A stretch of 64,000 nt of DNA, taken from assembly GCA_023400055.1 (NCBI GenBank), contig JAEXFN010000053.1, positions 1 through 64,000 of the forward strand, in the 5' to 3' direction. The position numbers and the translations under genes were made by a program. Positions 51,277 through 59,715 of the stretch are shown piece after piece. The notes beneath the pieces are model-generated. The model was not told where the DNA came from and did not search any database. It saw nothing but the letters and a program-made list of their open reading frames with translations. Numbering within the stretch: position 1 is the first letter of the stretch; the number at the start of each line of letters is the position of its first letter. The DNA is from Bacillota bacterium. Lineage in GTDB: Bacteria; Bacillota; UBA4882; UBA8346.

Positions 51277-52059
51277 TTGCAGTATAACGACCAATTGGTG
51301 CTCCTGAAAGAGCAGGCTTTGAATGACGGTGAGGTCTACCCGGTATTGCGCCGCGCCATTGTAGAACTATACCTGCAGCCGGGCGCTATTTTAAGCATCA
51401 AGGACATCGGCGAGCATTTTAAGATCGGCCGCTCGCCGGTGCGCGACGCGCTCATTCGGCTGGATCAGGAGGGGTTGGTGACCTTATTGCCGCAGCGCGG
51501 CACGATGATTTCGCAGATCGATCTGGCACGGGTGGAGCAGGAACGGTTTTTGCGCCTTTCGGTGGAGGAAGAGGTGATGAAGCTGTTCATCGCCTGCCAT
51601 ACCCCGTCGGACATTGCGCTGCTGAACGAGGCATTGCGTCAGCAGCAAGAACTGCTGGATCTCAGCCGCGGCAACGTGGATAGCCGCGAGTTCCTGGTGC
51701 GCGACGACGCATTTCATGAGCTGTTTTATGCGGTGGCCGACAAACTGTTCTGTCTGCGGGCCATTCAGAACGTCTGGGGGCATTATCGGCGGATGCGCTT
51801 GCTGACCTGCGGCGATCGCGCCAGCATGCAGGAGATTTTGCGGCAGCACAGCGCGTTGATCACCGCCATGCAGGCGCGCGATACGGAATTGATGTGCAAT
51901 ATTTTTCACTTCCACCTGCGCAAGCTGGACCGCGAGGAACGTACCTTGCTAAAAGAATATCCTCACCTGTTTAAGGGCGGCAGTGACCAGGAGTCGGCCA
52001 ATCCGCTGTGGAAAGCCGATTATCTGCGGACTTTAAGCGCGGAAAAGGCCGGCCATTGA
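51277..52059 (+). CDS. GntR-family (FCD) transcriptional regulator
   Basis: A 260-residue regulator: winged helix-turn-helix (ILSIKDIGEHFKIGRSPVRDALIRLDQEGLV, about 35-70) and a C-terminal helical FCD effector domain (RDDAFHELFYAVADK, HYRRMRLL, LRQHSALITAMQARD) with His residues that can bind a metal for carboxylate ligands. TTG start, six bases after AAGGAGAG. It probably regulates the permease/HyuA operon before it. The 276 bases upstream are GC-rich with no recognised riboswitch. Confidence 0.9.
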   Translation: MQYNDQLVLLKEQALNDGEVYPVLRRAIVELYLQPGAILSIKDIGEHFKIGRSPVRDALIRLDQEGLVTLLPQRGTMISQIDLARVEQERFLRLSVEEEVMKLFIACHTPSDIALLNEALRQQQELLDLSRGNVDSREFLVRDDAFHELFYAVADKLFCLRAIQNVWGHYRRMRLLTCGDRASMQEILRQHSALITAMQARDTELMCNIFHFHLRKLDREERTLLKEYPHLFKGGSDQESANPLWKADYLRTLSAEKAGH

Positions 52060-52132
52060 AGAGGAGTTTCGCACCGGAAAACGGCGGCGGAGCATAGCCA
52101 ATATTTGCTACCGGTTTTGGCGAAGAAACAAA

Positions 52133-52204
52133 TTGACAAGCCGCGATTTTTTGAGTAAGATAGATCGAGTGAGAGCGCCCGTGAGGTTAAAGGGCTGCTT
52201 TTTT
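52133..52204 (+). ncRNA. Promoter followed at once by a terminator: possible 40-nt RNA or decoy
   Basis: TTGACA-17-TAAGAT (52133-52161) is consensus-like, yet a hairpin AGCGCCC/GGGCTGCT with six T (52174-52204) follows before any gene. The transcript would be about 35-40 nt. It could be a leftover from a lost gene. No known RNA family is recognised. Confidence 0.35.
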
Positions 52205-52210
52205 GGACGC

Positions 52211-52239
52211 TTTACATTTTAGCGTCGGTGTGGTATAAT
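52211..52239 (+). promoter_or_regulatory. Promoter of tRNA-Arg
   Basis: TTTACA, 17 bases, TATAAT; the tRNA begins 45 bases after the -10. Confidence 0.85.
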
Positions 52240-52283
52240 AAATTCTCGTTAAAGTGAAACAAGCGGTTTAAGTCGTAAGTTTT

Positions 52284-52359
52284 GCGCCCGTAGCTCAGTG
52301 GATAGAGTATTTGACTACGAATCAAAGGGCCACTGGTTCGAATCCAGTCGGGCGCACCA
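52284..52359 (+). tRNA. tRNA-Arg (anticodon ACG)
   Basis: 76 bases including encoded CCA. Acceptor stem GCGCCCG/CGGGCGC with discriminator A; anticodon ACG (52317-52319) in the loop CTACGAA; T loop GGTTCGAATCC. ACG would need deamination to inosine by TadA. Confidence 0.95.
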
Positions 52360-52489
52360 TATGTTAGCAGGGCTTTCGGTGATAACCGAAAGCTTTTTTT
52401 ATTGGCTTTGCTGACAATTTGCCGCGTCGCGCCGGCGGTTTTATCCGGGCGCGGACCAAATCGTTTTTCGGGCAATCCCCAAAAGCTAA

Positions 52490-52712
52490 TTCAGTTACTG
52501 AACGGAAAGCATCCGTAACCGAACGAAAGCATTCAGTCACTGAAACGAAAGCTTCAGTTACTAAACGAAAATATTCGGTAACCGAAAGAAAAGTTTCAGT
52601 TACTGAACGAAAAGCATCCGTAACCAAACGAAGATTTTCAGTTACTGAAGCGAAAGATTCAGTTACTAAACGAAAGCATTCGGTTACGGAATGAGCATGT
52701 TCGGTAACCGCA
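52490..52712. repeat. Array B: 11 units of exactly 21 bp with covarying dyads
   Basis: Eleven 13-bp dyads begin at 52490, 52511, 52532 and so on every 21 bases to 52700, with no phase slip. Two forms alternate: TTCAGTTACTGAA and TTCGGTAACCGAA. The paired change A/T to G/C keeps the dyad; a few units have one-sided changes. Spacers are mostly CGAAAGCA. Open frames on both strands give heptad repeats (SVTERKH-like on plus, AFRSVTE-like on minus), expected for a 21-bp self-complementary unit. It lies 130 bases after tRNA-Arg. Confidence 0.92.
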
Positions 52713-52854
52713 GCACCGTTTCGAGTTCGAGAAGCGCTATTTTCAGCCGCTCCCGGTGCGAGGGTAGCTTCCGGTCGAAACGGTTTAACAGGCGGTGCAG
52801 CCGGAAATTTGAGAGAGGAATGGCGTCCGGAAACCAATAACGTATCAGGCAACG

Positions 52855-52898
52855 TTAAGCGCCCTAACCCGACGACGGTCGCGGTTAGGGCGCTTTTG
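52855..52898. terminator. Strong hairpin, likely bidirectional terminator
   Basis: AAGCGCCCTAACC/GGTTAGGGCGCTT, 13 perfect pairs, TTTT on the plus side and a weaker T tail on the minus side. It lies 45 bases downstream of the Ohr-like gene on the minus strand. Confidence 0.75.
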
Positions 52899-52943
52899 GC
52901 GATCGGCTTTGGACGAGCGATGGGCTGGGTCGCGGGAACCCAT

Positions 52944-53366
52944 CTATGCGATCCGCGCCGCCACGTTGACCTCGATGTTATTCCGGGTGGCATTGGAGTA
53001 CGGGCAAACCTGATGGGCCTCCTGAACCAGCGCATCGGCCGTGGCCTGATCCACTCCCGCGAGAGTGGCCGTGATGGACGCGGTCAACAGGTAACCGCCT
53101 TTGCCGTTGGGGCCGATCCCGACCTCGGCCGCGATGGCGCTCGACGTTAAAGTGATCTTTTGGCTGCGGGCCACGTGCAAAAGAGCGCTCTCGAAACAAG
53201 CGGCATACCCCGCCGCGAACAATTGCTCGGGATTCACGCCGGGCTCTCCGGAACCGCCGAGTTCGGCCGGTTTGGACATTTCGAATTCCAACGGGGTACC
53301 TTCGATGCGGACCTTGCCATCGCGGCCGCCGCTGGAAACCGCCTTCGCCTTATAGAGGATCTTCAT
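52944..53366 (-). CDS. Ohr/OsmC-family organic hydroperoxide reductase
   Basis: A 140-residue thiol peroxidase. Both redox Cys are present: C57 in AAGYAACFESAL and C121 in HQVCPYSNATR. NPEQLFAAGYAACF and the VCPYSNATR ending are the Ohr/OsmC hallmarks. It reduces organic hydroperoxides using dithiol co-substrates. ATG 53366 is chosen because AAGGAG then has a nine-base spacing. Cytoplasmic, probably monocistronic; Ohr genes are often controlled by OhrR, which is not seen here. Confidence 0.93.
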   Translation of the reverse strand: MKILYKAKAVSSGGRDGKVRIEGTPLEFEMSKPAELGGSGEPGVNPEQLFAAGYAACFESALLHVARSQKITLTSSAIAAEVGIGPNGKGGYLLTASITATLAGVDQATADALVQEAHQVCPYSNATRNNIEVNVAARIA

Positions 53367-53507
53367 GATCTTCATCTCCTTGACATTATTCTAAAGTTTT
53401 ACTATATTAATTATATACCATATTAAAAGAAATGAAAACAAACGATTTGGGATGAACGAACGATTTATTCAGCGAAATCATCGATAAAACGAAACGGAGT
53501 GAGCCAA

Positions 53508-53702
53508 ATGGGTTGGAAAGCGCGTCAGGGTTTGATCATTCAACTGGAGGATCGTTCGGGGCAAGCCGATCGCGATGCCGAGGAGATGCTGGACGAGATC
53601 CGGGCGATCGTCGCCAAGTACGGTTTCGCGGTGAAAAGCTGGAACAATGATGAGTTATACAATCAATTGATGTTCCAACATCTTTGCAAGGAACCGAAAT
53701 AA
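53508..53702 (+). CDS. Small hypothetical protein (64 aa)
   Basis: A 64-residue soluble, charged protein (begins MGWKARQGLIIQLEDRSG). Two helices are likely. No family is recognised. GGAG lies ten bases before ATG 53508, and GTG 53499 is an alternative. It converges on the HD-GYP gene; a short GC-rich stem (53702-53725) lies between them. Confidence 0.6.
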   Translation: MGWKARQGLIIQLEDRSGQADRDAEEMLDEIRAIVAKYGFAVKSWNNDELYNQLMFQHLCKEPK

Positions 53703-53726
53703 CGCCGTCCGCCGACGGGCGGCGTC

Positions 53727-54623
53727 TCAAACCGACCGTATGCCGGCCGATTGAATCAATTTGGCGAATGTTTCGACGATCGGCGGATCGAAATCGGTTC
53801 CTTGGCGGCTTTGGACGTGATCAAGGGCTTCGGCCGGCGTTTTGGCGCGGCGATAAACTTTCTCGGTGGTCAGCGCGTCATAAACGTCGGCCACCGCGAC
53901 GATGCGCGCGAATTCGTGAATCGCTGCGCCGGCCAGTCCGCGGGGGTAGCCGCTGCCGTCGTACCGTTCGTGGTGCTGATAGGCCACGTGAGTGGCCACG
54001 GCCGAAAAATGGGAACTCTGCTTGAGCATCGCGTAACCCTGTTCCGGATGGACCCGGATCGCCTGCCGTTCCGCGGCTGTCAGTTCGCTGGTTTTGTTCA
54101 TGATGGTCAGCGGCACCCGGGTCATGCCGATATCGTGAAACAAGGCGCCCAGCGCCAAATCGGCCAGCTTGGCCTGGGAATAGTCGAGCAGCGCGCCGAT
54201 CTTCACCGCAACGGCGCAAACATTGACCGAATGGCCGTAAATATAATCGCCGTGGAAACGGATGTCGGTCAGGCCGAGTTGCCGGCCGCGGTTGGACAGG
54301 ACCTCGTCCACCAGGGCGAAAAGCCGCTGCTTGTCGGGGGCGAGCGTTAACTTCCGGCCGGAACGGATGGCCAGGTCCAGTTGGGAGAGGCTGCTGACCA
54401 GATTGGCCCGGAGCGCCTCGGAGATCAGGCCGTCGAGCGCGGCTTGGTCGCCGGCGGCGTCCTCCGCGATAAAGGCCGCCGGCAGCCCCATGCTTTTCAG
54501 CTTGTGAATCAAACCCGGCGATAATTCGGCTTTCTGACGAACCAGGATTTTCCCGTCGATGGAATAGATCGTTTTGGCCAGCTTCATTCCGACCTGCAAA
54601 TCTTCGATTCTGATTTTCCGCAT
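53727..54623 (-). CDS. HD-GYP domain protein, second copy
   Basis: A 298-residue protein beginning MRKIRIEDLQVGMKLAKTIYS (DUF3391-like lead) and carrying a complete HD-GYP domain: ALFHDIGMTRV, QHHERYDGSGYPRGL and RIVAVADVYDALTTEKVYR. The lysine after the HD pair (HDIGK in many relatives) is M-T here. Probable cyclic-di-GMP phosphodiesterase, as for the paralogue at 36480. ATG 54623 has GAGG seven bases upstream; the longer frame lacks a site. Confidence 0.9.
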   Translation of the reverse strand: MRKIRIEDLQVGMKLAKTIYSIDGKILVRQKAELSPGLIHKLKSMGLPAAFIAEDAAGDQAALDGLISEALRANLVSSLSQLDLAIRSGRKLTLAPDKQRLFALVDEVLSNRGRQLGLTDIRFHGDYIYGHSVNVCAVAVKIGALLDYSQAKLADLALGALFHDIGMTRVPLTIMNKTSELTAAERQAIRVHPEQGYAMLKQSSHFSAVATHVAYQHHERYDGSGYPRGLAGAAIHEFARIVAVADVYDALTTEKVYRRAKTPAEALDHVQSRQGTDFDPPIVETFAKLIQSAGIRSV

Positions 54624-55043
54624 CGTTTGCCTCGCAATTTTGAATAATGAACCTCGCACACCGTCCGCCAAGACCTAAAACATATCGGCAAACGAACGCC
54701 ATTCCTTTAACTTCGATCGCCATAGTATCCATTGGTCCGATTCCTGTTTTGACGGGCCTTTCGGGCTGACGCGGCCGATTGTTAAATCACGGTTAATTGA
54801 AGGCGGTTCGCGAATGGCGCAATTTCCCGATGCGATCCGGCTCGGTTATTAATTATGAAGGGATTCATCAAAAAATTTGCTCCAAACGTTTGGATGAGGA
54901 AGGAATCTTGCCGGTGGCTGTCGAACCAGTGATCAGATAAACAGAGCTAAGTTGATTATCCGCCAGGTATGTTCCACAGGTTAGTCATATTTTGATAATA
55001 CCGAAGTAAAATCGGAATTCTTTGAAATGAAACAGGAGCTTAG
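54624..55043. other. Divergent regulatory region between HD-GYP and lacI genes
   Basis: It holds the LacI-type operator at 54873-54894. No gene is seen, and promoter elements for the lacI gene are not clear. Confidence 0.5.
54873..54894 (+). promoter_or_regulatory. LacI-family operator upstream of the second lacI gene
   Basis: AAATTTGCTCCAAACGTTTGGA; the last 14 bases form a perfect palindrome centred on CG. The same 22-mer occurs inverted with one change at 56123-56144, so the two sites flank the regulator gene. Confidence 0.75.
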
Positions 55044-56105
55044 ATGATGCGGTCGACCCTGAAAGAAATCGCGGCCAAGGCCAATGTATCGATATCGACG
55101 GTGTCACGGATTATCAATAATGACCAGTCCAAACCGGCCAGCCCCGAAACGCGGGAGAAAGTTTGGAAGATCGTCCGTGAATTGGGTTACGTTCCGAACC
55201 TGAACGCCCGGACGCTGGTAAAAAACCAGTCTCAGGAGGAGCAGCCGCTGAAGACCAAGGCTATCGGCTGTATTTTCACCTCCACCAAGGATACCTTCAC
55301 CGATCCGTTTTTCTCGATCATTGCCCGCGGCGTTCAGCTGGAAGCGGCCAAGCGCGGTTATGTGTTGGGGTATTCTTTTTCGTCCTGCGACATGACCCAA
55401 GCCGCCCTTTATAACAATGTCACTTCCAATCAAGTGGACGGGGCGGTGGTGCTGGGTCGGTTCGACCGTGAATTCCTGGGTTTTCTCAAGACCAACTTCC
55501 CCAATCTGGTTTACGCTGGCTTGAACTGTGTCAATAGCGATTTTGACGAAGTGATCTGCGACGCGTATCAGGCTTCAATGCAGGCCGTGAACCATCTGAT
55601 TGGGCTGGGGCACCGAAAGATCGGTTATCTGGGGCCCGTTCCGGAGACGGAAGCCGACGGCGTCATTAACGAACACCGCTATGAGGGTTTCGTCCGGGCG
55701 ATGACCGAAAACGGCTTGCCGGTTCGTCCGGAATGGCTCCAGGGGGTAGAACTGACTTCTGATGCCAGTTATCAACGGATGCAGCAGTTGTTGCAAATAG
55801 AAGACCAGCCGACGGCGCTGTTTTGCGCCAACGATACCGTAGCCATCGGCGCCATGAAGGCGGCTCGCGAAGCGGGGCGGCGGATCCCGGAGGAGTTGTC
55901 GCTGATTGGGATCGATGACATCGAGATGGCCGCATATGTCACTCCGGCATTGACGACGATCCGGGTTCCCAAGGAAGAGCTGGGCAAGTTTGCGGCCAAG
56001 ATCCTGATTGACCGGATCGAGGGCGGCCACGGCTTGCCGGTGCGGGTGAATGTCCCATTTGAACTCGTGGTTCGGGAAAGTTGTGCCGCGCCGAAGGAAG
56101 GTTAA
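55044..56105 (+). CDS. LacI-family transcriptional regulator
   Basis: A 353-residue repressor: helix-turn-helix TLKEIAAKANVSISTVSRIIN, hinge LNARTLVKN, then a sugar-binding-type effector domain (FFSIIARGVQLEAAKRGYVLG, LSLIGIDDIEMAAYVTPALTTI). The effector is probably a sugar or sugar phosphate. It should bind the CCAAACGTTTGG sites on both sides of its gene, controlling itself and the phosphofructokinase operon. CAGGAG precedes ATG 55044. Confidence 0.93.
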   Translation: MMRSTLKEIAAKANVSISTVSRIINNDQSKPASPETREKVWKIVRELGYVPNLNARTLVKNQSQEEQPLKTKAIGCIFTSTKDTFTDPFFSIIARGVQLEAAKRGYVLGYSFSSCDMTQAALYNNVTSNQVDGAVVLGRFDREFLGFLKTNFPNLVYAGLNCVNSDFDEVICDAYQASMQAVNHLIGLGHRKIGYLGPVPETEADGVINEHRYEGFVRAMTENGLPVRPEWLQGVELTSDASYQRMQQLLQIEDQPTALFCANDTVAIGAMKAAREAGRRIPEELSLIGIDDIEMAAYVTPALTTIRVPKEELGKFAAKILIDRIEGGHGLPVRVNVPFELVVRESCAAPKEG

Positions 56106-56122
56106 ATTTTTTTGGCAATCTA

Positions 56123-56144
56123 TCCAAAGGTTTGGAGCAAATTT
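56123..56144 (-). promoter_or_regulatory. LacI-family operator upstream of the phosphofructokinase gene
   Basis: TCCAAAGGTTTGGAGCAAATTT, the inverted counterpart of 54873-54894 (one base differs). It lies 18 bases before the pfk start, close to its ribosome site. Confidence 0.72.
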
Positions 56145-56161
56145 GGGGAAAGAAGGTTTCG

Positions 56162-57319
56162 ATGATGGAGGAAAAGATTTTGGTCGTCCACGGCGGAGGG
56201 CCCACGGCAGTCATCAATGCTTCATTGTATGGGGTCATTCGGGAAGCGGCCCGTCATCCCGGACTGAAGGTCTATGGCGCCTGCGGCGGCGTGGACGGGA
56301 TTTTCCGTGAGGCATGGATCGATCTGCTGAAACAGCCTAAGGAGCAAATTGAACGCTTGCCGGTGACCCCGGCCTCGGCGCTCGGCACGTCCCGGACGAA
56401 ACTGCAGCCGGAAGATTACCGCCAGATCGTCGCCATTCTGAAACGGAATAACCTTCGTTATCTCCTGTTTAACGGCGGCAACGGCTCGATGGATACTTGC
56501 GGCAAGATTCAGGAGCTGGCCGCGGCCCAAGGGATTCAAGTCCTGGGCATTCCCAAGACCATCGACAATGACATCGCGGTCACCGACCATTGTCCCGGTT
56601 ACGGGAGCGCCGCGCGCTTCCTGGCGGCGTCTGTGGCCGATGTGGCCCAGGACGTTCAGGCGATGCCGATCCATGTCAGCATCGTCGAGGCGATGGGGCG
56701 GAACGCCGGTTGGATCGCTGCCTCCAGCGCCCTGGCGCGTCGCCGTTCCGGGGTCGCGCCCCATCTGATTTATCTGCCGGAACGTCCGTTCAACGCGGTG
56801 GAATTTCTGGAGGACGTCGACCGGCTGCACCGGCAGTTGGGCGGGGTGGTGGTGGTCGCCAGTGAGGGGCTGGTGAACGCGGATGGCCGGCCGATCGTGG
56901 AGCCGTTGCTCACCAAAGGCCGGGATGTTTACTTCGGCGACGTCGGCACGCACTTGGCCGTGCTGGTCATGAAGGAGCTGGGCATTAAAGCCCGCAGCGA
57001 GAAGCCGGGAATCCTGGGCCGGGTCTCGATCGCACTGCAGTCGGCAGTGGACCGGGAAGAAGCGATCCGGGTGGGTGAATTCGCCGTTCAGTCATTGTTG
57101 GAAGGCAAATCCGGCTATATGGTGGGCTACCGACGGGTGGCGGATGAACCATATGCCTGCGAGACGGTACTGATCCCCCTGGCTCAGGTGATGCTGAATG
57201 AGCGGAAGATGCCGGATCATTACATCAATGCGCGCGGCAACGATGTCAGCGACGAATTCTTGAATTATTGCCGTCCGTTGATCGGCGGGCCGTTGCCGGA
57301 GTTTGCCGAACTATCTTAA
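56162..57319 (+). CDS. 6-Phosphofructokinase family enzyme (ATP-type glycine, PPi-type lysine)
   Basis: A 385-residue PfkA-superfamily kinase. It has VHGGGPTAVINASLYG (nucleotide loop), NGGNGSMDT, PKTIDNDIAVTDHCPGYG (catalytic Asp) and VEAMGRNAGWIAA. In GGNGS, the residue that is Asp in PPi-dependent enzymes is Gly, favouring ATP; in PKTIDND, the Lys is shared with PPi enzymes and some ATP-dependent ones. The phosphoryl donor is therefore not settled, though ATP is more likely. It sits under LacI control with an aldolase, ManA and TIM-like isomerase. Confidence 0.9.
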   Translation: MMEEKILVVHGGGPTAVINASLYGVIREAARHPGLKVYGACGGVDGIFREAWIDLLKQPKEQIERLPVTPASALGTSRTKLQPEDYRQIVAILKRNNLRYLLFNGGNGSMDTCGKIQELAAAQGIQVLGIPKTIDNDIAVTDHCPGYGSAARFLAASVADVAQDVQAMPIHVSIVEAMGRNAGWIAASSALARRRSGVAPHLIYLPERPFNAVEFLEDVDRLHRQLGGVVVVASEGLVNADGRPIVEPLLTKGRDVYFGDVGTHLAVLVMKELGIKARSEKPGILGRVSIALQSAVDREEAIRVGEFAVQSLLEGKSGYMVGYRRVADEPYACETVLIPLAQVMLNERKMPDHYINARGNDVSDEFLNYCRPLIGGPLPEFAELS

Positions 57320-57345
57320 ATGAAAGACAGGAAGGATGGATCGAT

Positions 57346-58521
57346 GTGCCGTTAGTCCCTTTACGTCCTCTGTTGGAGGCTTCTTTGCAACACGGTTTCG
57401 CCCACGGGGCGTTTAACGTCAATGCGGTCGCCCAGGCTCAGGCGGTAATCGAGGTTCATGAACAATTCCGCTCGGCCGCCATCTTACAGGGAGCGGACCT
57501 GGCCAACGCTTTTATGGGCGGGCAGGTCGATTTCCTGAACGGAACCCTGGCAGACAAGCGCCGCGGCGCAAAACGGATCGCCGCCGCGGTACAGCAGTTC
57601 GGCGAGGCTTCGCCGATTCCGGTCGTGCTCCATCTGGACCACGGCAAAGATTTTGAATCGGTGAAGGTCGCCATCGATAATGGCTATACCTCGGTCATGA
57701 TTGACGGTTCCCACCTGCCATTCGCGGAGAATGTGGAGCTCACCCGGCAAGTGGTGCAATACGCACACCCGCTGGGCGTTACTGTCGAAGGAGAGCTGGG
57801 CGTGCTGGCCGGCGTCGAGGACGACGTCTTCGCCGAGCATTCCACCTATACCAATCCGATGACGGTCTGCGAATTTTTCAAAAAGACCGGCGTGGACTGT
57901 TTGGCCATCTCCTACGGAACCAAGCACGGAGCGGTCAAGGGCGATCATGTCAAGCTGCGGAAGGAGATCGCCATCGCCGCCATGGAGAACCTGCGTCACG
58001 AAGGCATCTTCGGCGTGCTGGTCTCTCACGGTTCCTCTACGGTTCCGCAGTACATTGTGGCGGAGATTAACCAGCTCGGCGGCAAGGTGAGCGGAGCGCA
58101 CGGGATCCCCATCGCGGAACTGCAAGCCGTCATTCCGTATGGAGTCGGCAAGATCAATGTGGACACCGATATCCGGCTGGCGGTTACCCGGAATATCCGT
58201 GAGTATTTTGTCAAGAATCTCGCCAAGCAGGCCAGCTCGGTCATCGGTCCGGTCTGGGAGATCATGGAGCGGAAACCGGAGCAGTTCGATCCCAGGATAT
58301 ACTTGCCTCCGGTGATGGAACCGCTGATCACCGGTGCAACAATTAATGACCCGGATCTGCTGGATCTGGTGGACTGCATCAAGCGGGGCGTTCGTGAAGT
58401 GGTTGGAACGTTAATCGTTCAGTTTGGATCGGTCGGGTTCGCTTCACGGGTTGAGACAGTGTCCCTGGAAACCATGGCCGAACGCTATCGCCGCTATCAA
58501 TCCGGATCCAAGTTACGATAA
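57346..58521 (+). CDS. Class II fructose-bisphosphate aldolase-like enzyme
   Basis: A 391-residue zinc aldolase. HLDHGKDFES (metal ligands), IDGSHLPFAENVELTRQVV, EGELGVLAGVEDD, SYGTKHGAVKGDH and VSHGSSTVPQ (phosphate loop) are intact, as is KINVDTDIRLA. It cleaves the product of the upstream kinase. The sequence differs from the aldolase at 22048. GTG start at 57346 (AAGGATGG upstream). It belongs to the operon from 56162 onwards. Confidence 0.9.
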   Translation: MPLVPLRPLLEASLQHGFAHGAFNVNAVAQAQAVIEVHEQFRSAAILQGADLANAFMGGQVDFLNGTLADKRRGAKRIAAAVQQFGEASPIPVVLHLDHGKDFESVKVAIDNGYTSVMIDGSHLPFAENVELTRQVVQYAHPLGVTVEGELGVLAGVEDDVFAEHSTYTNPMTVCEFFKKTGVDCLAISYGTKHGAVKGDHVKLRKEIAIAAMENLRHEGIFGVLVSHGSSTVPQYIVAEINQLGGKVSGAHGIPIAELQAVIPYGVGKINVDTDIRLAVTRNIREYFVKNLAKQASSVIGPVWEIMERKPEQFDPRIYLPPVMEPLITGATINDPDLLDLVDCIKRGVREVVGTLIVQFGSVGFASRVETVSLETMAERYRRYQSGSKLR

Positions 58522-58551
58522 TCAAACGACAGGTCGGGGAGGTGATCGCTC

Positions 58552-59649
58552 GTGCTGCAGCATGACTTAGCCCATCAACCCTTGCGGTTACATAGCACCC
58601 GGGTCCGGCGTCCTTTCCGGGGCGGTTTGCTGCTCGACCGTTGGCAAGGCCGGCCCAATCCCAGCGACGGATTCCAGGCCGAAGAATGGGTGGCTTCAAC
58701 GTTGGCCGCGCGCAATCCCGATCCGTTCCCGGGGGAGGGCATCAGCCGGGTACTCCTGGCAGAGGGAGAACTGCCCTTGCCCGAGTTAATCGCCGGGGCG
58801 CCGCAGCTGTTTTTAGGTGCGGAGCATGTCCGGAAACATGGCCCGCAACCGGCGGTTCTGGTCAAGCTGCTCGATTCGTGCAGCCGGTTGATGCTCCAGG
58901 TCCATCCGGACCGCGACTTCGCCCGGGCCGAGCTGAATTCGGCCTTCGGCAAGACCGAAGCCTGGTACATTCTGGACGGCCGGGCCAGCGACGGGGAGCA
59001 ACCGTATGTATTGTTGGGATTTAAACCCGGGATCAGCCGCGCGATCTGGCGCGATCTTTTCGAACGGCAAGATGTCGCGGGTATGGTCGACGCGCTGCAC
59101 CGTTTTCCGGTGGAACCCGGCCAGGTTTACCTGGTAGAAGGGGGCGTGCCGCACGCCGCCGGTCCGGGCTGTTTTTTCATGGAGATTCAGGAGCCGACCG
59201 ATTTTACGCTGCGGGTAGAGCGGATCGGACCCGCCGGGGCCCGCCTCTCCGATGAACAGTTGCATCAGGGGATCGGTTTTGAAAAGATGCTGGACTGCTT
59301 TCATTACGAGGGATTGAGCGCGGCGGAGACGCTGCGGCGTTGGCGGCTGGCCCCGCGGTTGGCCGAGGATGTGGCCGGCGGCCGGATCTGGCAGTTGCTA
59401 ACCTATCGGGACACCCCGTTTTTCGCCATGAACCGGCTCGAAATATGGGGACGGCTGGAACTGCCGGCCGAAGCGCGCTTTTCCATCGCCGTGGTCTGGC
59501 GGGGCCGCGGCACCCTGCACTGGGAAGGCGGAAAGCTTCCGGTCGGGCCCGCCGCCGAACTGTTTCTCCCGGCCGCACTCGGGCCAATCGCCTGGGAAGC
59601 CGAGGCGGGGGAGTCTTTAGAAGTGATTCACTGTCTGCCGCCATTATAA
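58552..59649 (+). CDS. Class I mannose-6-phosphate isomerase-like protein
   Basis: A 365-residue cupin of the ManA type. It has LMLQVHPDRDFA, KTEAWYILDG and VPHAAGPGCFFMEIQEPTDFTLRVE, matching the zinc ligands Gln, His, Glu and His of the family. It would interconvert mannose-6- and fructose-6-phosphate or a close analogue and so feed the kinase upstream. GTG start with GGGGAGGTGATC upstream. Part of the same operon. Confidence 0.88.
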   Translation: MLQHDLAHQPLRLHSTRVRRPFRGGLLLDRWQGRPNPSDGFQAEEWVASTLAARNPDPFPGEGISRVLLAEGELPLPELIAGAPQLFLGAEHVRKHGPQPAVLVKLLDSCSRLMLQVHPDRDFARAELNSAFGKTEAWYILDGRASDGEQPYVLLGFKPGISRAIWRDLFERQDVAGMVDALHRFPVEPGQVYLVEGGVPHAAGPGCFFMEIQEPTDFTLRVERIGPAGARLSDEQLHQGIGFEKMLDCFHYEGLSAAETLRRWRLAPRLAEDVAGGRIWQLLTYRDTPFFAMNRLEIWGRLELPAEARFSIAVVWRGRGTLHWEGGKLPVGPAAELFLPAALGPIAWEAEAGESLEVIHCLPPL

Positions 59650-59715
59650 TAACGGGACTCGGACAAAGATTGCAATATCGGATCAATAATCAAGCGAAAG
59701 AGGGTAGGATAAGGC

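Noticed and set aside
52490..52712. CRISPR array
   Set aside because: The units are 21 bp with an 8-bp spacer that is itself conserved. CRISPR arrays have longer repeats and unique spacers of about 30 bp, and no cas genes are present.
52364..53035. A 223-codon minus-strand frame with heptad repeats, and a 91-codon plus-strand frame
   Set aside because: The minus-strand frame overlaps tRNA-Arg's end region, array B and part of the Ohr-like gene's own strand in another frame. Dyad covariation fits a nucleic-acid element better than protein.
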